64,000 nucleotides of DNA, from positions 248,001 through 312,000 of the forward strand of contig JAHHII010000005.1 in NCBI GenBank assembly GCA_019358855.1, written 5' to 3'. Under the pieces are notes generated by a model that was given only the letters and a program-made list of their open reading frames with translations, did no database searches and was not told the origin of the DNA. This DNA comes from Timaviella obliquedivisa GSE-PSE-MK23-08B (GTDB taxonomy: Bacteria; Cyanobacteriota; Cyanobacteriia; Elainellales; Elainellaceae). Position numbers and translations under genes: made by a program. Numbering within the stretch: the stretch's first letter is position 1; the number at the start of each line of letters is the position of its first letter. Of this stretch, positions 50,108 through 59,715 are shown in pieces.

Positions 50108-50252
50108 AAACCCGTAACATCCATCATCTACGGCATTCAACAAACTACATTTCTACGTCATTTTCATGTCAATGATGGGTGTCACACCTCTTGTGCAATT
50201 TGCGTTCTCTTGCCATGATGCAACCAGTGACGATTTTCAGGAACTTTTAATT

Positions 50253-50279
50253 CCCCAGGCAAATTGCCTGGGGTTTTTT
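50253..50279 (+). terminator. Rho-independent terminator
   Basis: CCCCAGGC (50253-50260) and GCCTGGGG (50266-50273) pair around a 5-base loop and are followed by TTTTTT. It lies about 145 bp past metF and is the likely end of its transcript. Confidence 0.85.
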
Positions 50280-50312
50280 ATGAGTTTTTATTAGTAAAAA
50301 TTTCATCAGTAA

Positions 50313-50346
50313 AAAGCCTGGGGAATACAGATATTCTCCAGGCTTT
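50313..50346 (-). terminator. Rho-independent terminator of lipoprotein gene
   Basis: AAAGCCTGG and CCAGGCTTT are perfect arms, with a second inner pair GAATA/TATTC. The minus-strand end is followed by TTTTTA. It lies 21 bp beyond the lipoprotein stop. Confidence 0.8.
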
Positions 50347-50367
50347 ATCTTTACCTAAAGTCCATTG

Positions 50368-50883
50368 TTAGGGCTTTGCAACACTAGCAATGCTGGTGCT
50401 CAGTGCAGTTAGGGCATCCATCACCTTAGTTTTATCAGGTTGGGCTTCGCCTAAAGCTGTATTAACGTTTCCTACGTTAGTTTCGATCGCAGTGTAGCCA
50501 TCCGATGAAGCGGTTTTAATCCCTTCTCCAACCTTTGACCAAGAATCGCCAAACTTAGCAAACTCTTCCTTAGCTTTAGCAAAGTCGCCCGCTTCAACAG
50601 CAGTCTCAGTATTAGTGACCACAGACATGAGTTCGCCTGCGCCCATGGCAACCGTGCCAGAAGTCGCTGTGTTCTGGGCTGTATCGTTCGCAGCACCAGC
50701 CGCATCTTTTGCCGCATCAGCAGCAGTGTTCGCCGCGCCAGCTGCATCTTTTGCCGCATCAGTTGAAGCTTGCTGAGACGAATCCACCACAGAAGGGTTG
50801 CTGGCTTGGTCAGGGTTAGAACAGCCTGCTAATGACAACAGACCAACCGTACCTAAGGCAAGCAATTGACTAATACGAATCAT
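50368..50883 (-). CDS. Alanine-rich lipoprotein with internal repeat
   Basis: The 171-residue protein starts MIRISQLLALGTVGLL and has the lipobox LSLAGC. A low-complexity region follows with two near-identical DAAKDAAGAAN units (a 42-bp DNA repeat unit at about 50702 and 50744). The C-terminal about 90 residues (TNTETAVEAGDFAKAKEEFAK) are predicted helical. GAGGAG sits upstream of ATG 50883. No known domain is identified; a role in the outer layers is inferred from the signal. Confidence 0.75.
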   Translation of the reverse strand: MIRISQLLALGTVGLLSLAGCSNPDQASNPSVVDSSQQASTDAAKDAAGAANTAADAAKDAAGAANDTAQNTATSGTVAMGAGELMSVVTNTETAVEAGDFAKAKEEFAKFGDSWSKVGEGIKTASSDGYTAIETNVGNVNTALGEAQPDKTKVMDALTALSTSIASVAKP

Positions 50884-50950
50884 GAGTAAGCTCCTCAAAA
50901 ACAATTTCTTCTTTCAATACCGTCCAATATATACCCATGATGTGAGGATT

Positions 50951-52042
50951 TCATGGAGACGCAATTTCACTCCGAGCCTCTGGCAAAATTAGCATGGCAT
51001 CACCAAAGGAATAAAACCGATATTGCTCAGCGATCGCCATCTCGTACAAATCCATCAGTCGTTGCCGCCCCACCAAAGCACTTACCAACATCAGCAAACT
51101 CGACTTGGGCAAATGAAAATTGGTAATTAGCCCGTCTACCGTTCGCCACTGGTAACCAGGGTAAATAAACAGTTCGGTCTTACCACAATAGGGCGCAAGT
51201 ATTCCCCCCTGCGATGCGCCTTCCAGCGATCGCGCTGCCGTAGTACCAACTGCAATTACTCGTCCGCCTTGAGCCTTTGTTCGCTGAACCATCTCTACAG
51301 TTTGGGGGGGGACTTCTACCCACTCTGCGTGCATCTGATGCTCAGTAATATTCTCGGCTTCGACAGGGCGAAAGGTGCCAACGCCTACATGAAGTGTCAC
51401 GAAGGCTTGAGAGATTCCTTGGGCTTCGAGACGGGCTAGAAGCTCAGGGGTAAAGTGTAAGCCTGCGGTCGGAGCCGCCGCAGACCCAGGGCGATCGCCA
51501 TACACCGTTTGATACTGCTCTGGCGCTGCTTGAGATTGAGTGATATACGGCGGCAAAGGGACGCTTCCCAACTCAGCCAGAACGGCAACTAGCGATCGTT
51601 CTGAAAGCAACTCAAATTGGAGAATGCGCCCTCCTGTTGCCTCATCAACCTCCACAACTTGAGCTTTCAAACTTACCTCGGGCGATCCAAATTTAATCCA
51701 AGCGCCCGACTTTAAGCGCTTTCCGGGTTTAACCAATGCTAACCAGCGATCGGGATGCAATTCTTCTAGCAACAGAACCTCAACCTTGCTGCCTCCAACC
51801 TTATTCCCATACAGTCTGGCAGGAATCACCCGCGTATTATTCAGCACTAGCAGATCGTTAGGTTTTAGCTGTTCGGGCAAAGCCTGGAAAATCTCGTGTT
51901 GAATATGGGAAAAAGCACCCACGACCAGCAAGCGAGAGCTATCCCTGGGCACAGCCGGATTTTGGGCAATCTGCTCAGACGGCAATTGATAGTCGTAGGC
52001 TGACAACGATAGATTGAGATTGGAAGAAGAAAGGCTGGACAC
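50951..52042 (-). CDS. queA: QueA, tRNA ribosyltransferase-isomerase
   Basis: The 363-residue enzyme uses S-adenosylmethionine to make epoxyqueuosine in tRNA. Visible marks are [68 protein letters not shown] and [19 protein letters not shown]. The start is GTG 52042; no other in-frame ATG lies before the conserved N terminus. Confidence 0.95.
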   Translation of the reverse strand: MSSLSSSNLNLSLSAYDYQLPSEQIAQNPAVPRDSSRLLVVGAFSHIQHEIFQALPEQLKPNDLLVLNNTRVIPARLYGNKVGGSKVEVLLLEELHPDRWLALVKPGKRLKSGAWIKFGSPEVSLKAQVVEVDEATGGRILQFELLSERSLVAVLAELGSVPLPPYITQSQAAPEQYQTVYGDRPGSAAAPTAGLHFTPELLARLEAQGISQAFVTLHVGVGTFRPVEAENITEHQMHAEWVEVPPQTVEMVQRTKAQGGRVIAVGTTAARSLEGASQGGILAPYCGKTELFIYPGYQWRTVDGLITNFHLPKSSLLMLVSALVGRQRLMDLYEMAIAEQYRFYSFGDAMLILPEARSEIASP

Positions 52043-52241
52043 GGTTTTAGTCTGCTATTGGGAATAATAAAGAAAAGATAGAGGCTTGAGAGGATTACTC
52101 TTGAAAGTTAGTCCTCTAAAACTTGGCTATCTGAACCAAATTGGGGGGAATCCCCATAGTAGGACGGGGATGTCTCCCCTATCGGTTTATGGCGTTTCTC
52201 GCAATGATAAATATGTAAGCGCTTGCCAGGACTGTCAACTC

Positions 52242-52631
52242 ATGGAATACCTCTATTACCTCGCAAATGCCAGTCTGACCCTTCGAGTGGTCGAGCATCT
52301 CCATGTTATGCCTTGGCTTCCGGTTCGCTTTATCACAGTGATCCATCAAATTGATGGGTGGGTCGTTAAGGTCAAACTCGATCGCGCTTTAGATCAACAA
52401 GAAGACGGTGATTTCCGGGCTTTTCTCAACGAGCAGGGAATTCCCTACGAGCCTGAGATCCGGGTACGGATGGCGCTTTGGGGTTTGGAAACGGGGCAGT
52501 CTCCAGTTGAGGTGATGCGACGATACCAAGTGGCAGTGGTTTCCCATGGCAACCCTGATCGCACAGACATTGAAGAGTTCCGTCAGCAGTTTGTTCAAGG
52601 CTTGGGCTATTGCCCCGAAACACTGGCTTAG
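52242..52631 (+). CDS. Conserved hypothetical protein
   Basis: The 129-residue soluble protein MEYLYYLANASLTLRVVEHL... is not recognised. It has no signal, TM segment or repeat. The C-terminal half (VRMALWGLETGQSPVEVMRRY) looks helical. ATG 52242 is chosen because upstream codons (52086-52241) include low-complexity and improbable residues. It is divergent from queA and convergent with YraN. Confidence 0.6.
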   Translation: MEYLYYLANASLTLRVVEHLHVMPWLPVRFITVIHQIDGWVVKVKLDRALDQQEDGDFRAFLNEQGIPYEPEIRVRMALWGLETGQSPVEVMRRYQVAVVSHGNPDRTDIEEFRQQFVQGLGYCPETLA

Positions 52632-52704
52632 AGTGGAACTAAATTTTGGGTGGTGAACTTGAGGCGTACATTGTGCGCCTTTTTTTTGTCCGTTTTTCCG
52701 TCGT

Positions 52705-53208
52705 TCAAGTTTCTATGGCATCAAAGGCAGCAGGAATGTATTGTTTAAGCGTCAGGAAATATCCGGCGATCGCCACTGCCTTCCCTAACTCCACGGGACT
52801 CGGAATCTTTAGCCCATCCCCTGTTTGACCTGTCACTCGCCGACAATGCACCAGTGCCACATCAAATGAACAAGCCACGTTTGCTAATGCCGGATAAGTG
52901 GCTAAAAATAATTGAGCCGATCGCCATAGTTTGATCTGTTTCTGAGCATTCACAGCCAACATTCCATTGGCATCCCAGTTACCGCTGCTGCGTGCCTTGA
53001 CTTCAACAAACGCCAGGTTAGCAGGCATGTCAGAGCAGCGAGGAGAACGATAAGCCACTAAGTCTAATTCGCCCATAGAACAATGCCAACGTTCTTCTAA
53101 AATTTCCCAGCCTTGCTCAATCAACCATTGCGCCACCAAAGCTTCTGCCAGTGTGCCCTTGGCGAGAGCGGCTTGTCGGACAGCTTTGCCAGAAGAGGGT
53201 TGAAGCAT
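52705..53208 (-). CDS. YraN family (UPF0102) endonuclease-like protein
   Basis: The 167-residue protein has the UPF0102 core: AEALVAQWLIEQGWEILEERW, then MGELDLVAY and LAFVEVKAR, the E and E-x-K residues of a restriction-like nuclease fold. CSFDVALV follows in the last strand. Family members are proposed to act in DNA repair or recombination; the substrate is not known. An N-terminal extension of about 15 residues precedes the fold. Confidence 0.85.
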   Translation of the reverse strand: MLQPSSGKAVRQAALAKGTLAEALVAQWLIEQGWEILEERWHCSMGELDLVAYRSPRCSDMPANLAFVEVKARSSGNWDANGMLAVNAQKQIKLWRSAQLFLATYPALANVACSFDVALVHCRRVTGQTGDGLKIPSPVELGKAVAIAGYFLTLKQYIPAAFDAIET

Positions 53209-53329
53209 GGGTAAAATTCACAAAGAAGTAGATGAAGAGTACCCAACTTGAAGTCTAATTCTACGATGCTCTCTACATTCAGGTAGGATCAAAAGTAGAG
53301 ATTTTGTTTGAGCCTATCTTATATTTCAT

Positions 53330-53845
53330 ATGACTGTATTGCATCAAAAAGTGGTTCTTATTCTCGGCTGGATGAGGCGTTGCATTTGTCTCTTGATGAG
53401 CGCGATCGCCACATTTTCTTTCTTTTGCCCTCCTGCCTTCGCCCTCGACTACAACCGCGAATCCTTAATCAAAGCCGATTTTTCAGGGCAAGTACTCACC
53501 GATGCTGAGTTTACCAAAGCCAACATGCGCGGCAGCAATCTCAGCCATACTGACTTGCGTGGAGTCCAAATGTTTGGCACCAATTTGGAAGGGGCAAATC
53601 TAGAAGGGGCGAACCTCAGCTACGCCACGATAGACTCGGCGCGAATGGTTGATGCTAATTTGAAAGACGCGGTATTAGAAGGAGCGTTTGCTGCCAGCAC
53701 TAAGTTCAATCGTGCCAACATTGAGGGCGCAGACTTTACCGATGTGCTGATGCGGAAAGATATGCACGATATTCTATGCGAAATGGCAACGGGTACAAAT
53801 CCTACGACCGGACGAGAAACTCGTGAAACGTTGGAATGCGATTAG
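53330..53845 (+). CDS. Pentapeptide repeat protein with signal peptide
   Basis: The 171-residue protein has an N-terminal hydrophobic signal (CICLLMSAIATFSFFCPPAFA, cleavage after AFA). About 15 pentapeptide repeats follow, A(D/N)LXX (for example SNLSHTDLRGVQMFGTNLEG), forming a right-handed helix. Cys residues lie in ILCEMATG and ETLEC. It resembles thylakoid-lumen pentapeptide proteins (TL17 type). The stop overlaps that of the Uma2 gene by 4 bp. Confidence 0.85.
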   Translation: MTVLHQKVVLILGWMRRCICLLMSAIATFSFFCPPAFALDYNRESLIKADFSGQVLTDAEFTKANMRGSNLSHTDLRGVQMFGTNLEGANLEGANLSYATIDSARMVDANLKDAVLEGAFAASTKFNRANIEGADFTDVLMRKDMHDILCEMATGTNPTTGRETRETLECD

Positions 53846-54450
53846 TTTAAGTCAAGGATCTCGTTAGCGGTCAGGCTAAGAGTTTTAAAGAGAGGAGAAA
53901 TGATACGATCGCTTCCTCGAAATTGTTGAAGTTGATATAAACCATTCTGCATCGCGTAAACGCTGAATGTGGGCTGCTTTGGCGAACCAATATGTCGTTT
54001 CCCACCCAGTGCCCGATAGTCGGCGATCCAATATTCAGCAATGCCCATTTCTTCGTAATCTTCTAGTTTCTTAGCATAATCGTCTTGCCAGTTGGTCGAA
54101 ACGACTTCAATTACCAGCGGCACAGAATTACCGTGAATAATGGTCGATGCTTTTTTCCAAAGCGGTTCGTTCTGAAGCTGAGGGCGATCGAGCACAATCA
54201 CATCAGGAATATACCCATCTTCATTTCCAGAAGGTTTGACGCAGCAGGTTTTTGGAATGAAAAAAGGAAGATTGAGGGCTTCAATTTCCCGATCGATTTT
54301 GCGAGTCAGCAGCCCAGAAATTTCTTCATGATCGCCAATGGGTCGCATTTCAATCACCTGTCCGCTGATCAGTTCGTATCGTTTGCCGTCTTCGGGATAC
54401 CACTCCAAGAACTCATCAAAGGTAATGGATTTAGCGATCGCTTGCACCAT
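53842..54450 (-). CDS. Uma2 family endonuclease-like protein
   Basis: The 202-residue protein (DUF820) has the PD-(D/E)XK-type core: TFDEFLEWYPEDGKRYELISGQ, YIPDVIVLDRPQ, PLVIEVVSTNWQDDYAKKLEDYEEMGIAEYWI and a final YALGGKR-like stretch. Such genes are abundant in cyanobacteria and their biological role is unclear. It converges on the pentapeptide gene with a 4-bp overlap. A mid-size DNA or RNA nuclease activity is predicted, not shown. Confidence 0.88.
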   Translation of the reverse strand: MVQAIAKSITFDEFLEWYPEDGKRYELISGQVIEMRPIGDHEEISGLLTRKIDREIEALNLPFFIPKTCCVKPSGNEDGYIPDVIVLDRPQLQNEPLWKKASTIIHGNSVPLVIEVVSTNWQDDYAKKLEDYEEMGIAEYWIADYRALGGKRHIGSPKQPTFSVYAMQNGLYQLQQFRGSDRIISPLFKTLSLTANEILDLN

Positions 54451-54516
54451 TGGACTCGTCTCCTCATGCTTCCTGTCCTTATGTTGTCCGCATTGTAGCT
54501 TGTCTAAGACGCTTGC

Positions 54517-56460
54517 CTAAGAACGCTCCAGGGCTTCTGCAAACTCGCCTACCCAGGGAATGAGAGCCAAGTCGGTGAAAGTAGTTTGGCGTTGCTGTTG
54601 GTCGAGTTCGGCAATGCGCAATTTCTCGGCATACACTTGCTGCTGGTAATACTGCCTCAATTCAGGAGCCGTGGTGTCATCGGTTTTTTCCCAGAGGTTG
54701 AGCAAATGTCGATAGCGTTTTTCGCACAGGACACGCTCAATGCAGGCGATCGCCGCCCGAATCACCAGAGGCGCACGCAATACATCTCGTTTAGTTTTTT
54801 CATCGAGTTGAATTAGGTGATAAATGTATGCCAGTTTGTCGGGATACTCGGCGCAACGGTCTTGTAATTGATCGATCAGTTCTTTGGGGTTGTGCAACTC
54901 CATTTCTTCAATGTTCATCATCTGCTGCCAGAAGAAGCGATGATGCGCCAAGCTAAAATCCAAGTCGCGTTCATCTAGGGATTCTCGGATGAAGGAGCGA
55001 TACTCAGACAACAGTAGATAGAGGCGCAAAAGCTGAGCTTCGGCTTCTTCTTGGAGAGTGCGATCGCCCGGTCGCTGCCATTTTTGCGATCGCCCGTGCC
55101 AGCGTTGTCCTCGTACCTGAGTTCGCAGGTCGGCTTCTAGCTGCATTGTTAAATGGGGATTGCCATGACTCAACAGTTCCGCACAACGGTGAATATAATG
55201 AGTTCGCAAGGTGGCATTGGGTAAATCGCCCAACAGCTTGACGATCGCCTGAGTGCTTTGCTGAAACTGATCGGCTTGATTGAGGTCTGCCCCGTCCAAG
55301 GTGCGCTGAATTTGCCAGTCTAACCAAAGCGGCGCATTGTCTAAAAGCGATTGGTAAACTTCTGCCGACTGGATTTTGAGGAATTCATCGGGATCTTTGC
55401 CTTCAGGCAAATTAAGAATCCGCAGCTTGACTTCGCCCTGATAAGCCAAATCGCCCACCTCCCCGATCGCCCGTTCTGCCGCTTTGTTCCCGGCTGTATC
55501 GCCATCAAAGTTGAAGATAATTTGCTTAGACTCGGTGTAGCGAATTAGCGATCGCACTTGAGGCAAACTGAGCGCAGTGCCCATAGAGGCAACCACGTTA
55601 GTAATATTAACAGCATGGAGAGAAATTACGTCGAAGTAGCCTTCGACGACGACAGCTTTATCCGTTTTGGCGATCGCGGCTCGTGCTTTATCTAAAGCAA
55701 ACAGCGTCTTGCCTTTATCAAAAAGCTCAGTTTCGGGAGAGTTGAGATACTTGGGCTGCTCATCGCCCAAAGCGCGACCGCCAAAACCAATGACTCGCCC
55801 TTGTAAATCGTGAATGGGAATCATCAGGCGATCGCGGAAGCGATCGTAATGTCCGCTGCCCTGTCCAGCTTGACGCGGCACAATCAGCCCAGCTTTCTCA
55901 ATTAGCTCTACCGGATATCTTTTGTGATCAACCAAGTAGCCATACAGCGTTTGCCAACCTGCCGGAGCATAGCCCAGTTGAAACTGCTGAATCGTTTCAT
56001 CACTCAGCCGCCGCTGATCTTTGAGATATGCCAAGGCTGCTTCGCCCGATGGCTGCCGCAGAGCATGTTCAAAAAACTTGGCGGTAATAGCAACCACTTC
56101 ATAGAGTTGCTCACGCAGAGAAATTTGTCGCTGGAGTTCTTGCCGTTGGGCAGGTTCTAGAGTTTTGACAGGAATCTGGTAGCGGTTCGCCAGTTCTAGT
56201 ACCACATCCCCGAAAGATTGCTTGCCAATTTCCATGACAAACTTAATGGCATTGCCGCCTGCGCCGCAGCTAAAGCAGTAGTAGAATTGCTTGGTGGGGC
56301 TAACGCTAAAACTGGGAGACTTATCATCATGGAAGGGACACAGCCCCGTAAAATCCTTACCTCGCTTCCGCAGCACAACATGCTCAGAGATGACATCCAC
56401 AATGTCAACGCGCTGCTTGACTTGCTCAATGGTGTCGGGGTGAAGGTGGGGAATGCTCAC
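54517..56460 (-). CDS. dnaG: DNA primase
   Basis: The 647-residue primase has a CHC2 zinc finger (LCPFHDDKSPSFSVS ... FYYCFSCGAGG, residues about 40-67). It has the primase core with GRALGDEQPKYLNSPET and a TOPRIM domain with VVVEGYFDVISLH and FNFDGDTAGNKAA. A C-terminal helicase-binding region follows. It makes RNA primers for replication. It lies 246 bp from the divergent cell-wall hydrolase gene. Confidence 0.95.
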   Translation of the reverse strand: MSIPHLHPDTIEQVKQRVDIVDVISEHVVLRKRGKDFTGLCPFHDDKSPSFSVSPTKQFYYCFSCGAGGNAIKFVMEIGKQSFGDVVLELANRYQIPVKTLEPAQRQELQRQISLREQLYEVVAITAKFFEHALRQPSGEAALAYLKDQRRLSDETIQQFQLGYAPAGWQTLYGYLVDHKRYPVELIEKAGLIVPRQAGQGSGHYDRFRDRLMIPIHDLQGRVIGFGGRALGDEQPKYLNSPETELFDKGKTLFALDKARAAIAKTDKAVVVEGYFDVISLHAVNITNVVASMGTALSLPQVRSLIRYTESKQIIFNFDGDTAGNKAAERAIGEVGDLAYQGEVKLRILNLPEGKDPDEFLKIQSAEVYQSLLDNAPLWLDWQIQRTLDGADLNQADQFQQSTQAIVKLLGDLPNATLRTHYIHRCAELLSHGNPHLTMQLEADLRTQVRGQRWHGRSQKWQRPGDRTLQEEAEAQLLRLYLLLSEYRSFIRESLDERDLDFSLAHHRFFWQQMMNIEEMELHNPKELIDQLQDRCAEYPDKLAYIYHLIQLDEKTKRDVLRAPLVIRAAIACIERVLCEKRYRHLLNLWEKTDDTTAPELRQYYQQQVYAEKLRIAELDQQQRQTTFTDLALIPWVGEFAEALERS

Positions 56461-56706
56461 AGTCGTCTCAAATAGTGTTGCTGCTGCTTTAGTTGTAAAC
56501 TAATCCGCTACATCTGGCGTAACTCTTAATAAAGTAAACTAAACTCTGTAAGAAATAAAGGCGAACTGCTGCCTCAGGTAGGCGATCGCGCCAGATAGGT
56601 ACACCTGACCTATTTCTATCATCGCATGTTCGCTAAGGGGCGGGCGAAATTGGCAAAGCAGATCATCTGAACAAAAGCAATGTTGGGCGACCCTGGAGAG
56701 TGAATA

Positions 56707-58065
56707 ATGGGAAGGATTATTGTTTCGGCAGCACATGGCGGCATTGAGAGTGGCAGCCGCGATCCGGGTGCTGTGGTGGATGGAGTCACTGAAGCGCGGG
56801 AAATGATTTTGCTGCGTGATTTGATTGTGCAGACCTTGCGATCGCGCAATTACGAAGCCCTCGCCGTTCCCGACGACCTGAGTTTGCAGCAAACCCTCGA
56901 TTGGGTCAACAGTCGCGCTACCGTTGGCGATATTGCCCTAGAAATTCACGCCAACGCCTTCAGTGACACAACGACGCGGGGCATTGCTGTTTTTTACCTT
57001 GCCAACAACGAAGAGCGGAAAGCCCAGGCAGAACTGCTGCTGCAAACCTACATTCGCCGGGTGCCCCAAATGCCCAGCCGAGGTGCTAAACCCGATACCC
57101 AGACAGGATTAGGCAACCTGGCATTTTGTCGGCAAGTGGTGATTCCTTCCTTGCTGATGGAAGTTGGACTGCTCACAAATTCCGACGATCGCCGCATTCT
57201 GCAAAATCAGCGTCAGGATGTGGCTCTTGGCATTGCTGAAGGACTGGCAACTTGGAGCCTGGGCAGAGTTCCCTCCAACCCGTCGCCCAGCCCAGTCCCT
57301 ACACCAGGACTTTACCCAGATTGCAACATCAACCTCAACGGCGGTATTTTTGAAGCTCGGGGCATTGTCGTCGAGGGCAATGCTTATATTCCATTAGATT
57401 TAGTTGATCAATTAGGAATTGAGTTGCCCCTTTCCTACCGCCGCATTACCTATCAAAATATTGTTTTTATTCGAGCCGTTGACCTAAGAGATTTTAATGT
57501 TTCTGTGGGTTGGGACGGCAACACCCGCACCGTTTCATTGCGATCGGCGCTGTCAATCTGCGGTGATCAGATCGATCGCATCATGGGTCATGGCAATACT
57601 TCTTTGGTACAGTTGATCACGTTCCTAAAAAGCAAAAACCCCGATGCTCTCAACCGCTTTCCCGACTTACCCAAGTTCTACCGCGAAGAAGGCAACGCAG
57701 AGGGCGTTAACTTTGATATTGCCTTTGCCCAAATGGGAATTGAAACCAACTTTTTGCGCTTTGGTGGCATTGTAAAACCAGAACAAAACAATTTTGCGCG
57801 CTTGGGCGGGATTGGAACAGGCGAGGGCGGTGCAACTTTTTCTAGTGCGCGCTTGGGAGTGCGGGCACATATTCAGCACCTCAAAGCCTATGCCAGTACA
57901 GAGCCATTGCGACAGGCTGAGGTTGATCCACGCTTTCGCTTTGTGCGGCGAGGCATTGCGCCGTTGTTAGATCAACTGAGCGGGCGCTGGACGGCAGACA
58001 CCCAGTACGGTACGAAGATTTTGAATGTAGTGCGGCAGATATATGAGTTCACAGGGCTGTTGTAG
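56707..58065 (+). CDS. Three-part cell-wall hydrolase (amidase, linker domain, glucosaminidase)
   Basis: The 452-residue protein has an N-acetylmuramoyl-L-alanine amidase-3 domain (residues 1-175; AAHGGIESGSRDPGAV, IALEIHANAFSD, PSLLMEVGLLTN). A proline-rich linker and a copper-amine-oxidase-like beta domain follow (residues about 205-280). The C-terminal GH73-type glucosaminidase-like region has FDIAFAQMGIETNFLRFGG. The order suggests a peptidoglycan hydrolase that cuts both peptide stem and glycan. No signal peptide is visible at ATG 56707. Confidence 0.82.
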   Translation: MGRIIVSAAHGGIESGSRDPGAVVDGVTEAREMILLRDLIVQTLRSRNYEALAVPDDLSLQQTLDWVNSRATVGDIALEIHANAFSDTTTRGIAVFYLANNEERKAQAELLLQTYIRRVPQMPSRGAKPDTQTGLGNLAFCRQVVIPSLLMEVGLLTNSDDRRILQNQRQDVALGIAEGLATWSLGRVPSNPSPSPVPTPGLYPDCNINLNGGIFEARGIVVEGNAYIPLDLVDQLGIELPLSYRRITYQNIVFIRAVDLRDFNVSVGWDGNTRTVSLRSALSICGDQIDRIMGHGNTSLVQLITFLKSKNPDALNRFPDLPKFYREEGNAEGVNFDIAFAQMGIETNFLRFGGIVKPEQNNFARLGGIGTGEGGATFSSARLGVRAHIQHLKAYASTEPLRQAEVDPRFRFVRRGIAPLLDQLSGRWTADTQYGTKILNVVRQIYEFTGLL

Positions 58066-58095
58066 GAAAACATTCTGTAGGAACTGGTTTAAGGA

Positions 58096-59715
58096 ATGAA
58101 TTTTAGTAAACCATTGAGCCGGGTTTATAACTGGCGATCGCTCGTCATTCTCCTATTATTGCTAGGTCTATTTTTTCGCATTGCTAATCTCGATCGCAAG
58201 ATCTACTGGGTCGATGAAGTGGCTACGTCAATTCGGGTGGCGGGCTATACCAGAACTGAAATTATTAATGAGGTAACATCGGGCAAAATCCTTCATCCGC
58301 AAGATTTACTCAACTATCAAAAACTCACGCCTCAGCGAGACTTGCAGGACACCTTCCGAGCCTTGTCTAATAGCCCTGAACATGCACCGCTTTATTTTTT
58401 AATAGTGAGAGCTTGGGCAATGGTATTCGGCAGTTCTGCGGCGGCAATGCGATCGCCCTCTGTTCTCTTTAGCCTGATTGCCTTGCCCTGTCTTTATGGA
58501 CTAACGCTAGAGCTTTTTCAATCGCACTTTGCCGCTAGTCTTGCCCTTTCACTGGCTGCTATTTCTCCATTCTTTGTAGCTTATGCCCAGGAAGCCCGTC
58601 CTTATAGTCTTTGGCTGGTTGCAATTCTACTCTCTAGCCTATTGTTGTTGAAAGCAGTACGGCTCAATCAACGCGGAATCTGGGTGCTTTATGCGCTATC
58701 TCTTGTCTTTGGGTTTTACACGTCTTTGCTCTCAATTTGGGTCGCTCTAGGTCAGGCGGCGTGGATCATGCTGGGGAGACGATCGCGGCTGAGGAATTTT
58801 GCGATCGCTTTCACTAGCGCCCTCTTTGCCTTTACGCCCTGGCTGTGGATCATGGTTCAGCACTGGCAACGGCTTCAGGACAATACAACCTGGATGCGAG
58901 TGCCGATGGGTTTTCTGCCTAGAGTGGCGATCGGGCTGTACAGCGTTGTGATCGGATTTGTAGACTTTCCGGTTTATGTTCCTGTTGATGCCGTGATCAT
59001 TGCGGCGATCATTGCCGATATTGGGTTGTTAACGCTGATTGGATTTTCCTTTTACTTTGTACAAGCTCAATCAGTTCGTCCAGTCCATCTATTTATTTTC
59101 ACGCTAGCGATCGCTACACCGTTATGTCTAGTTGTGATTGATTGGATGACCAACGGTCAAAGCTCAACGGCTCCTCGGTATCTAATTCCCTGTCAAATTG
59201 CAGTACAGTTGGCGATCGCTTTTGTGTTTAGCCACAAGTTACGCTCAGAAAAACCACAGGTCTGGAAAATGTTATGGGTTGTGTTAATCTCAATGGGGAT
59301 ATTATCCTGCGCAGCGAACCTAGAAACATCACCCAAATATCAAAAGATTCGGAATCTGCATAATCTGGCGATCGCTACTGTTATTAACCAAGTGCAACCC
59401 CTTGCAGGTACCTCGAAGCCTGCCCCCCTAGTCATTGCTGAATCAACCCAAACGATGGATTTATTATCCCTGAGTCGGAATCTTGCAGAGAATATAGAAA
59501 TTAAGATATTATCCCAAAGTGATCCTTCAAGTATTCCTAACGTTTGTCAGCAGATATTCCTTTTTAACCCCTCAAAAGAGTTCCGTGCCGCCATTGTCGC
59601 TCAGAGGGCGATCGTTCCTGTCTACCAACCCAAACTGCTGATCCCTGGCGAAATTTCACTGACGCTCTGGGCGGTTAAAAATGATTCTTGTTCCCCTAAG
59701 AGGATGGCTCAATGA
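58096..59715 (+). CDS. GT39-like membrane glycosyltransferase
   Basis: The 539-residue protein has about ten to twelve membrane helices. Dolichyl-phosphate-mannose type family 39 marks are visible: KIYWVDEVATSIRVAGYT near the N terminus (Asp of the loop), and EHAPLYFLIVRAWAMVFG, followed by AISPFFVAYAQEARPYSLWLV. It would transfer a sugar from a lipid donor. It overlaps the next gene by ATGA (59712-59715), so they are coupled. The acceptor is unknown. Confidence 0.82.
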   Translation: MNFSKPLSRVYNWRSLVILLLLLGLFFRIANLDRKIYWVDEVATSIRVAGYTRTEIINEVTSGKILHPQDLLNYQKLTPQRDLQDTFRALSNSPEHAPLYFLIVRAWAMVFGSSAAAMRSPSVLFSLIALPCLYGLTLELFQSHFAASLALSLAAISPFFVAYAQEARPYSLWLVAILLSSLLLLKAVRLNQRGIWVLYALSLVFGFYTSLLSIWVALGQAAWIMLGRRSRLRNFAIAFTSALFAFTPWLWIMVQHWQRLQDNTTWMRVPMGFLPRVAIGLYSVVIGFVDFPVYVPVDAVIIAAIIADIGLLTLIGFSFYFVQAQSVRPVHLFIFTLAIATPLCLVVIDWMTNGQSSTAPRYLIPCQIAVQLAIAFVFSHKLRSEKPQVWKMLWVVLISMGILSCAANLETSPKYQKIRNLHNLAIATVINQVQPLAGTSKPAPLVIAESTQTMDLLSLSRNLAENIEIKILSQSDPSSIPNVCQQIFLFNPSKEFRAAIVAQRAIVPVYQPKLLIPGEISLTLWAVKNDSCSPKRMAQ

